Below, one piece after another: positions 15,272 through 23,825 of a stretch of 59,449 nt of DNA. Positions within the stretch are counted from its first letter, which is position 1. Each line of letters opens with the position of its first letter. Source of the stretch: an uncultured bacterium (GTDB lineage Bacteria > Patescibacteriota > Minisyncoccia > Phycocordibacterales > UBA2100); assembly GCA_903854215.1 (NCBI GenBank), contig CAINVT010000058.1:1-59449 (forward strand). The letters run 5' to 3'. The notes beneath the pieces were generated by a model that was not told the DNA's origin, did not search any database, and saw only the letters and a program-made list of their open reading frames with translations. A program made the translations under genes and the position numbers.

Positions 15272-16114
15272 TCAGACGCGATTGTGGTCGTCTTCGAGTC
15301 GAACGATGTCGTTCTCGTCAAAATCACCGAGCGCGATCTCGACGACGATACCACCTTTTTTCGATTCGAGTCGGTGCACCGCCTTCACATCCACATTGAT
15401 CACCTCACCTCTTTTCATCGAGATCAGGCGCGGTGTACCGTCTTTGTCATGGACAGTCGCTACTGCATCCCCCTCCACGAGCATCCAATGTTCCTGTCGG
15501 TGATGATGATATTGCAAACTCAAACGCTGCTTCGGACTGATATAGATCGTTTTTAATTTCCATCCCTCACCCGCATCCCATCCATAAAATTCTCCCCACG
15601 GACGTACCGATCGGACGAAGTTGCGCGCCGCATCGCGAATCATCCATGACGACGATTGGACCTTGCCACCCCTTCCGATATTGTAGACAACTTTGATGCC
15701 CAACTTTTTGCAAAGTTCTACTTCGGGTATCGGATCACCACTCGGCTTACGATCGCCGCCATTGGCAAAGATTGCAGGTTTGAGTTTGGCGAGTTCGCGC
15801 GAGACACTTCGATCAGGATCATCTTTCTTGTGCGAAGTCAGCACAACCTTATCGACGAACGGAAAACTCTTGATGATCTCGGCGCGCTCTTTCTCTTGCA
15901 TGAATACATGTCCCTTCTTGGAACGAAGCCAATTATCATTGTTAATGACAACGACAAGCTTGTCGCCCAGCTTGTGTGCCGCTTCAAACATCCGCACGTG
16001 CCCGATATGTATCGGATCAAAACCGCCCGAAACCATGACCCACTGCTCCGCGCGAGGTTTCGCCGCGTTTGCCTTCTTCATATTCTTTCCTTTTTTCGCA
16101 TGTGTGATGGCCAT
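15272..16114 (-). CDS. Cytidylyltransferase-like / cupin fusion enzyme
   Basis: 280 residues in two parts. Residues 25-165 are a nucleotidyltransferase of the HxGH superfamily (GGFDPIHIGHVRM, HIGH at 36-39; RSVSRELAKLKP further on), as in RfaE-C or glycerol-3-phosphate cytidylyltransferases. Residues 175-275 are a cupin like type II mannose-6-phosphate isomerase (WGEFYGWDAGEGWKLKTIYI, HHHRQEHWMLVEGDA). The pairing suggests successive steps in making an activated sugar. It is the first gene of a pair with the GT39-like enzyme. A downstream Met (residue 12) is an alternative start. Confidence 0.78.
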   Translation of the reverse strand: MAITHAKKGKNMKKANAAKPRAEQWVMVSGGFDPIHIGHVRMFEAAHKLGDKLVVVINNDNWLRSKKGHVFMQEKERAEIIKSFPFVDKVVLTSHKKDDPDRSVSRELAKLKPAIFANGGDRKPSGDPIPEVELCKKLGIKVVYNIGRGGKVQSSSWMIRDAARNFVRSVRPWGEFYGWDAGEGWKLKTIYISPKQRLSLQYHHHRQEHWMLVEGDAVATVHDKDGTPRLISMKRGEVINVDVKAVHRLESKKGGIVVEIALGDFDENDIVRLEDDHNRV

Positions 16115-16140
16115 ACTTCTTTTATCGTTACGTGCGAATA

Positions 16141-16175
16141 GTCTAGCAAGCCCGACATGAACGCGCTAGGATGAA
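16141..16175 (+). repeat. Direct repeat flanking the NYN gene, left copy
   Basis: 35 bp, 30/35 identical to 16975-17009, in the same orientation. The shared ends are GTCTAGCAAGC and AACGCGCTAGGATGAA. The ATG in this copy (16171) opens only a 24-codon frame. Confidence 0.65.
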
Positions 16176-16208
16176 AGTACATCAGACGGTTAAGGGATTT
16201 TGTGTATT

Positions 16209-16246
16209 TTGCATACAGCATTGTGAACATATAATTGCTATATAAT
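16209..16246 (+). promoter_or_regulatory. Promoter of the NYN gene
   Basis: Two TATAAT hexamers (16230-16235 and 16241-16246). The first has TTGCAT 15 bp upstream (16209-16214). The second ends 7 nt before the ATG, which would give a leaderless transcript. Confidence 0.5.
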
Positions 16247-16253
16247 TGCCAAA

Positions 16254-16886
16254 ATGAAAACTTTTGCTTTTATTGATGCGTCCAACCTCTTTTATGGCGG
16301 CCAGAAATCGCTCGGCTGGAGCATCGATTATGCAAAGCTCCGAGACTATTTGAAAGAAAAATATGGCATTGAGCGAGCGTACTTTTTCGGCGGTGTTGAA
16401 ATATATCGGTATCCGTTTGATTATCTTGCGTACGAGTCAGTGCCCATCCGACAGCTTGAGCATTACATTCTCGATTTGATACAGAAAGAAGGCACACGAA
16501 TGACTGAGGCACAACTCGTTCTTTTCGATCGGCACCTGAAGCGCATTCGTTTCTATCGCAAACTGGAGTCATTCGGCTACACACTCATTTTGAAACCAGT
16601 CAAGACATATACAGACGAGGATGGCAACCCGCGTCGCAAAGCAAATTGCGATGTCGACATGGCTTTCTATCTTATGCGCGAACGCGACGACTTCGAACGT
16701 GCGCTGATACTTTCTGGCGATGGCGATTTCCTGCCCGTACTAAAATTCCTCAAAAAGAACGGTAAGCAGGTTGTCGTACTCGCGCGTAGCCCGCGCACCG
16801 CAAAAGAAATAAAGCAGTTCGCAGGGAACAACTTCAGGGATTTTGAGTACCTGCGCGAATTACTCAAACGCGATGATGAGGGGTGA
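16254..16886 (+). CDS. NYN-domain (LabA/DUF88) putative ribonuclease
   Basis: 210 residues of the PIN-like NYN family. The conserved acidic residues are visible: FIDASN at 6-11, CDVDMAFYL (about 141-149) and LSGDGDFLPVLKFLKK (about 158-173). These form the metal site of a nuclease that cuts RNA in relatives. It is the only information-processing type gene among glycan genes, has its own promoter, reads on the plus strand and is bracketed by 35-bp direct repeats, which suggests insertion of a small cassette. A hairpin without T-tract follows (16894-16920). Confidence 0.82.
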   Translation: MKTFAFIDASNLFYGGQKSLGWSIDYAKLRDYLKEKYGIERAYFFGGVEIYRYPFDYLAYESVPIRQLEHYILDLIQKEGTRMTEAQLVLFDRHLKRIRFYRKLESFGYTLILKPVKTYTDEDGNPRRKANCDVDMAFYLMRERDDFERALILSGDGDFLPVLKFLKKNGKQVVVLARSPRTAKEIKQFAGNNFRDFEYLRELLKRDDEG

Positions 16887-16974
16887 AAACAGCGAGCGGC
16901 ACCCATGTAGGATGCCGCTCAAGTCTGGTACCAGTTATGATAGATGATCGGCGCAAAAAGTCAATGACAAGTCA

Positions 16975-17009
16975 GTCTAGCAAGCAAGGCAGCAACGCGC
17001 TAGGATGAA
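16975..17009 (+). repeat. Direct repeat flanking the NYN gene, right copy
   Basis: Matches 16141-16175 at 30 of 35 positions. Here the repeat includes the real start codon of the flippase gene (ATG at 17005), so the left copy looks like a duplicate of this gene's 5' end. Confidence 0.65.
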
Positions 17010-18297
17010 CGATATGGGTGGAAAATTCGACGATCTCGCTGCACGATTTACCGCATTCACAGGGCGAATATTGAAAACCGATGGTCGCTATTTGCTTCAC
17101 GGCGGCTTCTGGTCGTTCATAGGTCAAGGCTCGGCAATTGTATCTTCGCTCGCGCTCGCCGTCGTCATTAGTCGGTACGTGCCGAAGGATGTCTACGGTG
17201 ACTATAAATACGCGCTCGCCGTCATCGGCATTCTTTCGATATTCACGCTCAACAGTCTCTCGTCGGCTGTCTTCCAATCGATTGCGCGCGGATTTGACGG
17301 TGCTTTGTTGGACGGCTTCCGCATCAATCTGCGCTGGAGCATCCTCGCGTTTGTCGGCGCGCTCGGCATCGCGGCGTATTATCTGTTCGCGCATAACTTC
17401 GTGCTCGCATTCTGCATTCTCCTCGGCGGATGTGTGATGCCTTTCCAGAACAGCGCAAATCTGTTCATTGCGTTCCTCGCAGGCAAAAAAGATTTCGCGC
17501 GCCGTGCGCTCTATGCCGACATGCTCGGCAATATCATCCCCGCGATCCTCATGATCGCGGTCGCGCTCTGGCTGCCGAATCTGATCGCGCTCGTCGTCGC
17601 CTATTTCATCGGTAATCTTGCCGTCGATCTCTATTTTTTCCGGCGGACCATGCAGCTCTATAAGCCCGATCCGGAGAAGAAAGATCCGGCAATGAAGACT
17701 TACGGACTTCACCTGAGTGCGATCGGCATTCTCGGCGGCATCGCGGGCAATTTCGATCAGATCCTCCTCTTCCATTTTGTGAGCGCAGCCGACCTCGCCG
17801 TCTACGCATTTTCAATCGGCATTCTCGACCAGGTGAAAGGGCCGGCCAAGATGCTCGACACGATGATGCAGGCGCACTTTGCGAACCGCGATTCCTCTGA
17901 CATCAAAAGTGGCATCGGCAACAAGATGCTCTGGATGCTCGGGGTCGCCGTCCTCATGATCGCCGTCTATTACGTCTGTGCACCGTTCATATTCAAGATC
18001 CTCTTCCCCGCATACCTCGCCGCGATCTCCTATTCGCGTCTCTACGTGTTCAACCTCCTCAGTCTCGCCGTAGTACCGATCAGCTCGTACTTCACCGCGC
18101 ACAAAAAAATCAAGGAACAATACATATCGAGCATCGGCGGCAACGCGATCATAATCATCTTCATGAGCGTAGGGACGATCTTCTGGGGTCTGTGGGGGCT
18201 CATCGCCGCCCGCGTCGCGGCGAGCATCGCTTCTAGTTTACTCTCCCTTATACTGTATTGGTATGCCACGAGAATTGATATGGGAGTTGCAGGTTGA
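17005..18297 (+). CDS. Wzx-like polysaccharide flippase
   Basis: 430 residues with about 12 TM helices. The N-terminal pattern (LLHGGFWSFIGQGSAIVSSLALAVVISRYVPKDVYGDYKY) is characteristic of RfbX/Wzx transporters of the MOP superfamily, which flip undecaprenyl-linked oligosaccharides across the membrane. TAHKKIKEQYISSIGG near residue 375 is the usual cytoplasmic loop. It is followed after 4 nt by a glycosyltransferase on the same strand, forming a two-gene unit oriented against most of the cluster. Confidence 0.85.
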   Translation: MNDMGGKFDDLAARFTAFTGRILKTDGRYLLHGGFWSFIGQGSAIVSSLALAVVISRYVPKDVYGDYKYALAVIGILSIFTLNSLSSAVFQSIARGFDGALLDGFRINLRWSILAFVGALGIAAYYLFAHNFVLAFCILLGGCVMPFQNSANLFIAFLAGKKDFARRALYADMLGNIIPAILMIAVALWLPNLIALVVAYFIGNLAVDLYFFRRTMQLYKPDPEKKDPAMKTYGLHLSAIGILGGIAGNFDQILLFHFVSAADLAVYAFSIGILDQVKGPAKMLDTMMQAHFANRDSSDIKSGIGNKMLWMLGVAVLMIAVYYVCAPFIFKILFPAYLAAISYSRLYVFNLLSLAVVPISSYFTAHKKIKEQYISSIGGNAIIIIFMSVGTIFWGLWGLIAARVAASIASSLLSLILYWYATRIDMGVAG

Positions 18298-18301
18298 TCC
18301 T

Positions 18302-19297
18302 ATGCTTGAAACACCTGTCGCACTTTTCATATTCAACCGCCCCGAAGAAACGGCGCGCACGTTCGATGCGATCCGGGGAGCGCGACCGCGAAAACTTTTT
18401 ATCATCGCCGACGGTCCACGGTATCCCGAAGAGATACCGCTCTGCGAAGCGACTCGCGCCGTGACCGAGCACATTGACTGGTCTTGCGAGGTAAAACGTA
18501 ATTACACACCTATAAATATGGGGTGCGATCCGCGTGTATCTTCTGGAATTTCATGGGTGTTCATGCATGTCGACCGCGCGATCTTTCTTGAAGACGACTG
18601 CGTTGCCGATGGTTCGTTCTTCACGTTCTGCCAGGAACTTCTAGATCGATACACGAACGACACGCGCATACTTCTCATTGGCGGAACATCGTGTCAGGAA
18701 AAAAATCCCGATTATAAGGCAACTGCAAGCTACTATTTTTCCATGATGTCTATGGGCTGGGGCGCATATGGTACATGGCGGCGTGCATGGAGCCAGTACG
18801 ACTGGGACATGAAGCGCTGGCCGTCGTTGCGAGACTCCGGCGAACTCAAGCGGATATTCGACAATCCAGCCGCCTACGAGCGATTCGCACGCGTATGGGA
18901 TGAATATTATGAGGAAAAGATCCATCACACGTGGGATGGGCCATGGTCATTCGTACAAGCCATCAATGGCGGCCTGTGCGCCAATCCGGTGATCAATCTC
19001 GTCGAGAACATCGGGTTCAACGAGCGCGCATCCCATCAAAAGGTCAACCATCCTGGTTGGGTCGATCTACCGTCGAAACACATGACCTTTCCGCTCGTCC
19101 ACCCGTCCACCGTCACGCGCGATCGGGCTGCGGAAAATTTCGATTTCCTTTTTTTCTTTGGTATCGACAAAACCTCGTGGCAACGCATGATCCGACCGAT
19201 AAAAAATCGGTTTCCTACCTTGCACCACTTTGCAAAAGCATTGCGAACAAAGATTCGTACTGTTTTGCTTGCGAGGAAAGAGAAAAATCAATCGTAA
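18302..19297 (+). CDS. GT-A type glycosyltransferase (GT2-like)
   Basis: 331 residues. It begins TPVALFIFNRPEETARTFDAI, as in GT2-like transferases with an N-terminal Rossmann fold; FLEDDCVADGSFF (about residues 98-110) supplies the acidic metal/nucleotide site, and AYGTWRRAW with WDGPWSFVQ are typical of the acceptor region. The acceptor is unknown. The start MLETP was chosen because an upstream in-frame ATG lies inside the flippase gene. The last 83 bases overlap the 3' end of the convergent GT4 gene. Confidence 0.78.
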   Translation: MLETPVALFIFNRPEETARTFDAIRGARPRKLFIIADGPRYPEEIPLCEATRAVTEHIDWSCEVKRNYTPINMGCDPRVSSGISWVFMHVDRAIFLEDDCVADGSFFTFCQELLDRYTNDTRILLIGGTSCQEKNPDYKATASYYFSMMSMGWGAYGTWRRAWSQYDWDMKRWPSLRDSGELKRIFDNPAAYERFARVWDEYYEEKIHHTWDGPWSFVQAINGGLCANPVINLVENIGFNERASHQKVNHPGWVDLPSKHMTFPLVHPSTVTRDRAAENFDFLFFFGIDKTSWQRMIRPIKNRFPTLHHFAKALRTKIRTVLLARKEKNQS

Positions 19298-20477
19298 CTC
19301 GTTCGTATCCGGCGCGACCCATCGCATGTACTTTTTGATGATTGGATAAAAGCACGTCTATCTGGTCCGCAAGCATCTTCGTATCGAACGGATTGACAAT
19401 GTATCCTGACACGCCATCTTCGACAATCTCACGTGACCCGCCGAAGCACGTCGCAACGACGGGTTTTGCGCATGCGAACGCTTCGAGATTCATAGTAGGA
19501 AACGAATCAAATGAGAGTGTCGGCACGGCCACTATCGAGGCGGTATGATATGCAGCATGCAGATTGGCGCCGGAGACCCATCCGGTAAAAATGATTGCGT
19601 CGGAAATACCGAGGCGTTGCGCATAGTTCAACATGTTATCCGCAGCTGAATCCTTTTTCCCGATGACGAGAAGTTGCGCCGCGGGGATACGTTCGCGTAC
19701 TAATGCGACTGCTTCGACTATTTTCGATGTGCCTTTGACCCCCGAGAGCCGACCCCCGAAAAGGACTGCTGATTTTCCGATGTTGTGCTCACGCTTAAAC
19801 TGTTCAATCGACTCTGCCGATTCTTTCCATTCATCTACGTCGATACCGTTATGAATAACCTCGACATTGCCGATCCCGTTATCATTGAGTGCAATCTTCA
19901 AAGCATCGCTCACTGCGATGATCTTATTAACATCGCGAGCGAGAATCCGTCGGATGAGAAAATTGCGGAACGGATTGTATCGGAGCCGTTGTTCGCGCAA
20001 CTGCCGTAGCGGATGTATACGATAATTGAAATCGTGCGGAATCGCAAGATTGGTAGGATCAATGTATTCAGTGAGCTTTGAGTAGTTGAACGACATGACA
20101 TCGTGAGCCGTCAGAACGACACGCGCTCCGGATTTGTGCGCGAGTGTGAGCGTACGATACGACAGATATCCGTGGACATTGTGCACATGCACAATGTCCG
20201 GTTTGAACTCGCGTAAAATTCTTTTTACCTCTCGCGTTGCGCGAGGATTCCACAAGCTCACGTACGCTTGGAAACGCAGATCGTATGACGTTACGATCCG
20301 GAAAACCGGTATACCCTCGTATTCGGACTGCCCCTGCTTTTCTCGATCACGTGATGTCGTAACGACGAATACATCGTGCCCATCCCTTTTGAATTGTCGT
20401 GCGAGATTCGACGCGATTGCCGCAGCTCCACCGTAGCCTTCGGGTGGAAAATCGTCTTGTAAGATAAGGATTTTCAT
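19215..20477 (-). CDS. GT4 glycosyltransferase
   Basis: 420 residues with a GT-B fold: N-terminal LILQDDFPPEGYGGAAAIASNLARQF, a mid-protein HVHNVHGYLS and a C-terminal donor-binding part (VLFGGRLSGVKGTSKIVEAV, VPTLSFDSFPTMNLEAFACAKPVVATCFGGSREIVEDG). The E-x7-E type motif in the latter is the nucleotide-sugar site. It overlaps the next gene (deacetylase) by 4 nt at ATGA, so it is translationally coupled to it, and its 3' end overlaps a convergent gene by 83 bases. Confidence 0.87.
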   Translation of the reverse strand: MKILILQDDFPPEGYGGAAAIASNLARQFKRDGHDVFVVTTSRDREKQGQSEYEGIPVFRIVTSYDLRFQAYVSLWNPRATREVKRILREFKPDIVHVHNVHGYLSYRTLTLAHKSGARVVLTAHDVMSFNYSKLTEYIDPTNLAIPHDFNYRIHPLRQLREQRLRYNPFRNFLIRRILARDVNKIIAVSDALKIALNDNGIGNVEVIHNGIDVDEWKESAESIEQFKREHNIGKSAVLFGGRLSGVKGTSKIVEAVALVRERIPAAQLLVIGKKDSAADNMLNYAQRLGISDAIIFTGWVSGANLHAAYHTASIVAVPTLSFDSFPTMNLEAFACAKPVVATCFGGSREIVEDGVSGYIVNPFDTKMLADQIDVLLSNHQKVHAMGRAGYERVTIDFSLSSQAKQYESLFAMLLQSGAR

Positions 20478-21205
20478 ATGAGTTCGAAATTCGTCACATA
20501 CCGACAATCTGTTCGGTGTGCGATATATGCCAAAAATTGATCGAGTTCATTCCACATATCATAGCGCTCGATCTCCCACGAATGGCCCCACAAATGAAAG
20601 ACTTCCCCGCGCTCGTGTGCTATGTCGAACGTCGCACGGGCCAACGCTTCCCAGGATCTGAATGATGGAAGAGACACCCCGAGTGCACGCAATGCGGGTG
20701 CACGTTCGCGTAAAGGACCGAGAAGATCTCGCCATACATACTGTGTCTTGTTCTTTTTTCGAAACGGCATCGGGTATACCTGCAACGTCGTCGGCATCTG
20801 AAAAGGATTTTCGGCAATTTTTATTTCTCCCAACTGCGTCGTCCGCGCACCACGGAATCCTGCTTGTCGTGCTGCCGCTTCCGCTTCAAGATCAAGATGT
20901 CCGCTCGGATAACAAAACATCGGCACCTCTCGTTGCAAGAGTTTCTCAAGCCATTCTTTCGATCCTGCGATTTCGCGTATTTTTTCTTCGTTGCTGATCT
21001 TCCGCAGGTCGGGATGCGTGAGCGTATGCGCACCGATTTCATGTCGGCTCCCGATCATGCGAATCGAATCGTCGCTGAGCCGCATCGGCCGATAATTTTG
21101 TGCGATATAGAAAGTCCCTTTGAGCCCATGGGTATCAAGAAGCGCGGCGAGTTTTTCATCAAGCACGTCTCCGTCGTCCCAACTTGTCGTGACAAGAATG
21201 CTCAT
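20474..21205 (-). CDS. Polysaccharide deacetylase (NodB-like)
   Basis: 243 residues. TTSWDDGDVLD (about 6-16) carries the catalytic Asp and metal Asp, and EIGAHTLTHPDL (about 56-67) the metal-binding His pair, both hallmark NodB motifs; FCYPSG and GEVFHLWGHSWE fit later motifs. It removes acetyl groups from N-acetylated sugars in glycans or precursors. No signal peptide is seen, which suggests action on cytoplasmic, lipid-linked intermediates. Overlaps both neighbours by 4 nt, so it sits in one tight operon with the GT4 enzyme and methyltransferases. Confidence 0.85.
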   Translation of the reverse strand: MSILVTTSWDDGDVLDEKLAALLDTHGLKGTFYIAQNYRPMRLSDDSIRMIGSRHEIGAHTLTHPDLRKISNEEKIREIAGSKEWLEKLLQREVPMFCYPSGHLDLEAEAAARQAGFRGARTTQLGEIKIAENPFQMPTTLQVYPMPFRKKNKTQYVWRDLLGPLRERAPALRALGVSLPSFRSWEALARATFDIAHERGEVFHLWGHSWEIERYDMWNELDQFLAYIAHRTDCRYVTNFELI

Positions 21206-21939
21206 AGAGGTTTACGTGCGATGAGAAGATAACCGTGCGCATACAAGCGAGACGCTGTACTTTGATCGTGACGATCGCGCCACATCATGAAGCCACCGTA
21301 TGTTCGTGCATACAAATTGAAAAAGCGCGACCACCACCGATGATAGATTCCGTATCGCTCAATGAGGTAACGTAAATGCATTTGCGCTATAACGCCCCGG
21401 TACCCCCCCCGCGATTCAATGACCTCGACTGTGAACCCTGCATCTTCCGCAAGTCGCCGCAAACTGTATGGAGTAAATCGCCAGTAGTCGTATGGTTCAT
21501 CGTGCAAGGGTGCGAACATGGCTTCCGTGATAAGCGCCGCGCCTCCCGGCTTGAGTACGCGAAAGCATTCGGCAAATGCATCACGGAGCTCGTATATGTC
21601 GCCCATGACTTGCGTCGATATAATGGAATCGAATGACGCATCGGGAAACGAAAGCGCGACCGCAGAACCAACCACATCGACGCCGGCCACACCTTCCACA
21701 TCAACGGTCACATATTCGGTGTAGTTAAAGAGATGTCTATATCGGGAATACGAACCTGCTCCGATATCGAGAGTCCGCCCTCGGACTACGGACGCATAGC
21801 GCCGTATCTGTTCTAAAAGCTCATATCTCGCGGGTTGGAAAATATATGTCATATGGCGAACGTTTTCCTCATGTCTCCATTCCTTCCACCGGTCGTAAGA
21901 AAAAAGCTCATAAAGGTTTTTGGGCGACGATATAGACAT
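21202..21939 (-). CDS. Class I SAM-dependent methyltransferase
   Basis: 245 residues. Motif I TLDIGAGSYSRYRHL and the acidic VTVDVEGVAGVD, then FDSIISTQVMGDIYELRDAFAECFRVLKPGG, define a Methyltransf_11-like fold. It probably methylates a sugar or glycan lipid. It resembles the adjacent methyltransferase gene in layout and may be an old duplicate. The start MSISSP was chosen because the longer frame would lie wholly inside the neighbouring gene. Overlaps the upstream gene by 32 nt. Confidence 0.82.
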   Translation of the reverse strand: MSISSPKNLYELFSYDRWKEWRHEENVRHMTYIFQPARYELLEQIRRYASVVRGRTLDIGAGSYSRYRHLFNYTEYVTVDVEGVAGVDVVGSAVALSFPDASFDSIISTQVMGDIYELRDAFAECFRVLKPGGAALITEAMFAPLHDEPYDYWRFTPYSLRRLAEDAGFTVEVIESRGGYRGVIAQMHLRYLIERYGIYHRWWSRFFNLYARTYGGFMMWRDRHDQSTASRLYAHGYLLIARKPL

Positions 21940-22555
21940 TGGCGTAAAAATACGGATTTGAGAACCACCCCCTCCGGTCAAGTGCATAGAGAAGGCACAT
22001 GAGCCGCTCGACGATAGTGCGTCGGATACGGCCATATGTTCGTCCGAGCCAGGGATGAATGAAGAAGAATTTCAAACCTTCCGCCAATACTGTGCAGGTG
22101 CCGCCATAAGCGCCCGCTTCTATGATCTCAAACCTCTCATCCTTAAAAGCCGTTACAGCACCCTCGACGGTATAGCGTCGATAATCGCTGGGGACACTAT
22201 GTTCGGCCATCAAGAACGGTACAGTGAGAACACATACGCCGCCCGGTCGGAGAACGCGGCGCAATTCGGAAAGTACTTTATTCGGATCCTCAACATGTTC
22301 AAGTGTTTGAAATGAAAGCACGGTGTCAAATGTGCGATCTGCATGAGAAAGAGAAAGTGCACTTTCGACGAAATCGATATGCGGGCCTTTTTCAATGTCC
22401 GAAGCTTTGTAGTCCGTAACATGTGCGCGAATGAATTCCCGATATTTTGCTGTACCAGCCCCGACGTCCAGCGTGAGACCTTTTGCATAGCGCGGAATCA
22501 GGTCATGGACGATCTCGCGTGTCGTCGGAAGATGCTTGAGTGGATAGGGACTCAT
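21908..22555 (-). CDS. Class I SAM-dependent methyltransferase
   Basis: 215 residues. Motif I LTLDVGAGTAKYREFI (about 27-42), then FDTVLSFQTLEHVEDPNKVLSELRRVLRPGGVCVLTVPF, a typical Methyltransf_11 arrangement. The Tyr/Arg pair SDYRRYT corresponds to YDYWRFT in its neighbour, supporting common origin. It is part of the GT4-deacetylase-methyltransferase operon and would act on the glycan or its lipid carrier. Confidence 0.82.
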   Translation of the reverse strand: MSPYPLKHLPTTREIVHDLIPRYAKGLTLDVGAGTAKYREFIRAHVTDYKASDIEKGPHIDFVESALSLSHADRTFDTVLSFQTLEHVEDPNKVLSELRRVLRPGGVCVLTVPFLMAEHSVPSDYRRYTVEGAVTAFKDERFEIIEAGAYGGTCTVLAEGLKFFFIHPWLGRTYGRIRRTIVERLMCLLYALDRRGWFSNPYFYANVYIVAQKPL

Positions 22556-22577
22556 AATTTCTCGTTATGATTATGCA

Positions 22578-23693
22578 TTAAGCTTTGGCCGAATATATGC
22601 GGACGTACGTTTCCACGGTCTTCTTCCAATCGAACACATTGTACCCCGCCCGTGCATTTTTGGAGAACACGTCGTACGAGTCGAGGATCGTTTGTATTTT
22701 TTCGGCAATGTCTTCCGGATCACGCTGGTTCGTAAGATATCCAGTTGCGCCGTCTTCGATCGCCGATTCTATGCCGCAGTCTCGGCTTCCGACCGCGGGT
22801 TTGCCGAATTGGTACGCCTCGACGACAACGAGGCCGAATCCTTCGAAATGGTGGTGTATCTCGTCAGTGTTCGAGTTGAGTGCGAATACGTCGCAGGTCG
22901 AATAAAAATATGAGAGTGCCCGGTCGTTCGCGTCACTCACAATAAGTAAGTTACTACCGAGGCTATGCGTATCCGCGTAGCTTCTCATCTGTACCGCATA
23001 GTTAGATGCAGATGATCCAAGTGCAACATACAGAATAGACGGATATTGAACTTTCAATAACTCGACAGCCTTCAGCGTCTCGAGTTGCCCCTTGCGGTCC
23101 TTGATCGCACCGACGGTAAGGATGATCGGGTGACGTTCGTTCGAAATGCTGTACTTCGCGGCAAAATTCGTTCGTTCGAGATCAGAGATTTCAGGCTGGC
23201 GCGTGGCACCATGCAATACGATGGTGAGTTTTTCTGCGGGGATCCCGGCATGCTCAAGCTGTCGTTTCGTATAATCGCTGATGCAAAAGATGCGCGATGC
23301 TTTCGCGTATGCGCGGCGTAGAAGCCAGCCCCTACTCCGCGAATAGAGCGGCGCAATCGAGTAGGTTCCCACGCCATTTGTGAAAAGTCTTTTGGAGGTT
23401 CCGATCGTTGCGAACCATCCGTAGACGCCGTATGGCCACCCGTCGATAGCATGGATCACGTCGACATTACGCGCCGCGCGGCGCACGATAAGCATGTTGA
23501 ACACGAGGCTCGCGGCTTTGTACCATGATCGCAACGGTGTGATCTTCGTCATCCGGCACGGCGCATTCGCGATGACCTCCGTGCAAACGGATACTTCCAT
23601 GCCTTGTACGATGAGTTGGTCCACGACCGCACGTGTATGCCGACCCCATCCCGATCGCTCATTCAGACTCCCGGTAACTATAAGAACTTTCAT
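22578..23693 (-). CDS. GT4 glycosyltransferase
   Basis: 371 residues. N-terminal KVLIVTGSLNERSGWGRHTRAVVDQL, central VIHAIDGWPYGVYG, then HGATRQPEISD and LTVGAIKDRKGQLETLKAVELL start the donor-binding half; FEGFGLVVVEAYQFGKPAVGSRDCGIESAIEDG holds the nucleotide-sugar Glu residues. First gene of the operon running down to 19215, 22 nt ahead of the methyltransferase. Confidence 0.87.
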   Translation of the reverse strand: MKVLIVTGSLNERSGWGRHTRAVVDQLIVQGMEVSVCTEVIANAPCRMTKITPLRSWYKAASLVFNMLIVRRAARNVDVIHAIDGWPYGVYGWFATIGTSKRLFTNGVGTYSIAPLYSRSRGWLLRRAYAKASRIFCISDYTKRQLEHAGIPAEKLTIVLHGATRQPEISDLERTNFAAKYSISNERHPIILTVGAIKDRKGQLETLKAVELLKVQYPSILYVALGSSASNYAVQMRSYADTHSLGSNLLIVSDANDRALSYFYSTCDVFALNSNTDEIHHHFEGFGLVVVEAYQFGKPAVGSRDCGIESAIEDGATGYLTNQRDPEDIAEKIQTILDSYDVFSKNARAGYNVFDWKKTVETYVRIYSAKA

Positions 23694-23825
23694 ACACAGT
23701 AGTCTATCTAGATACTCGGTTAAATCAAGAACGACTGGATGTACTTGTAGAGGCAGTTGATACGACGTTGGAACTTTGCAAGATCAACGTGTTAAATTCA
23801 CCACCCCATTATCTAATATCATGGG

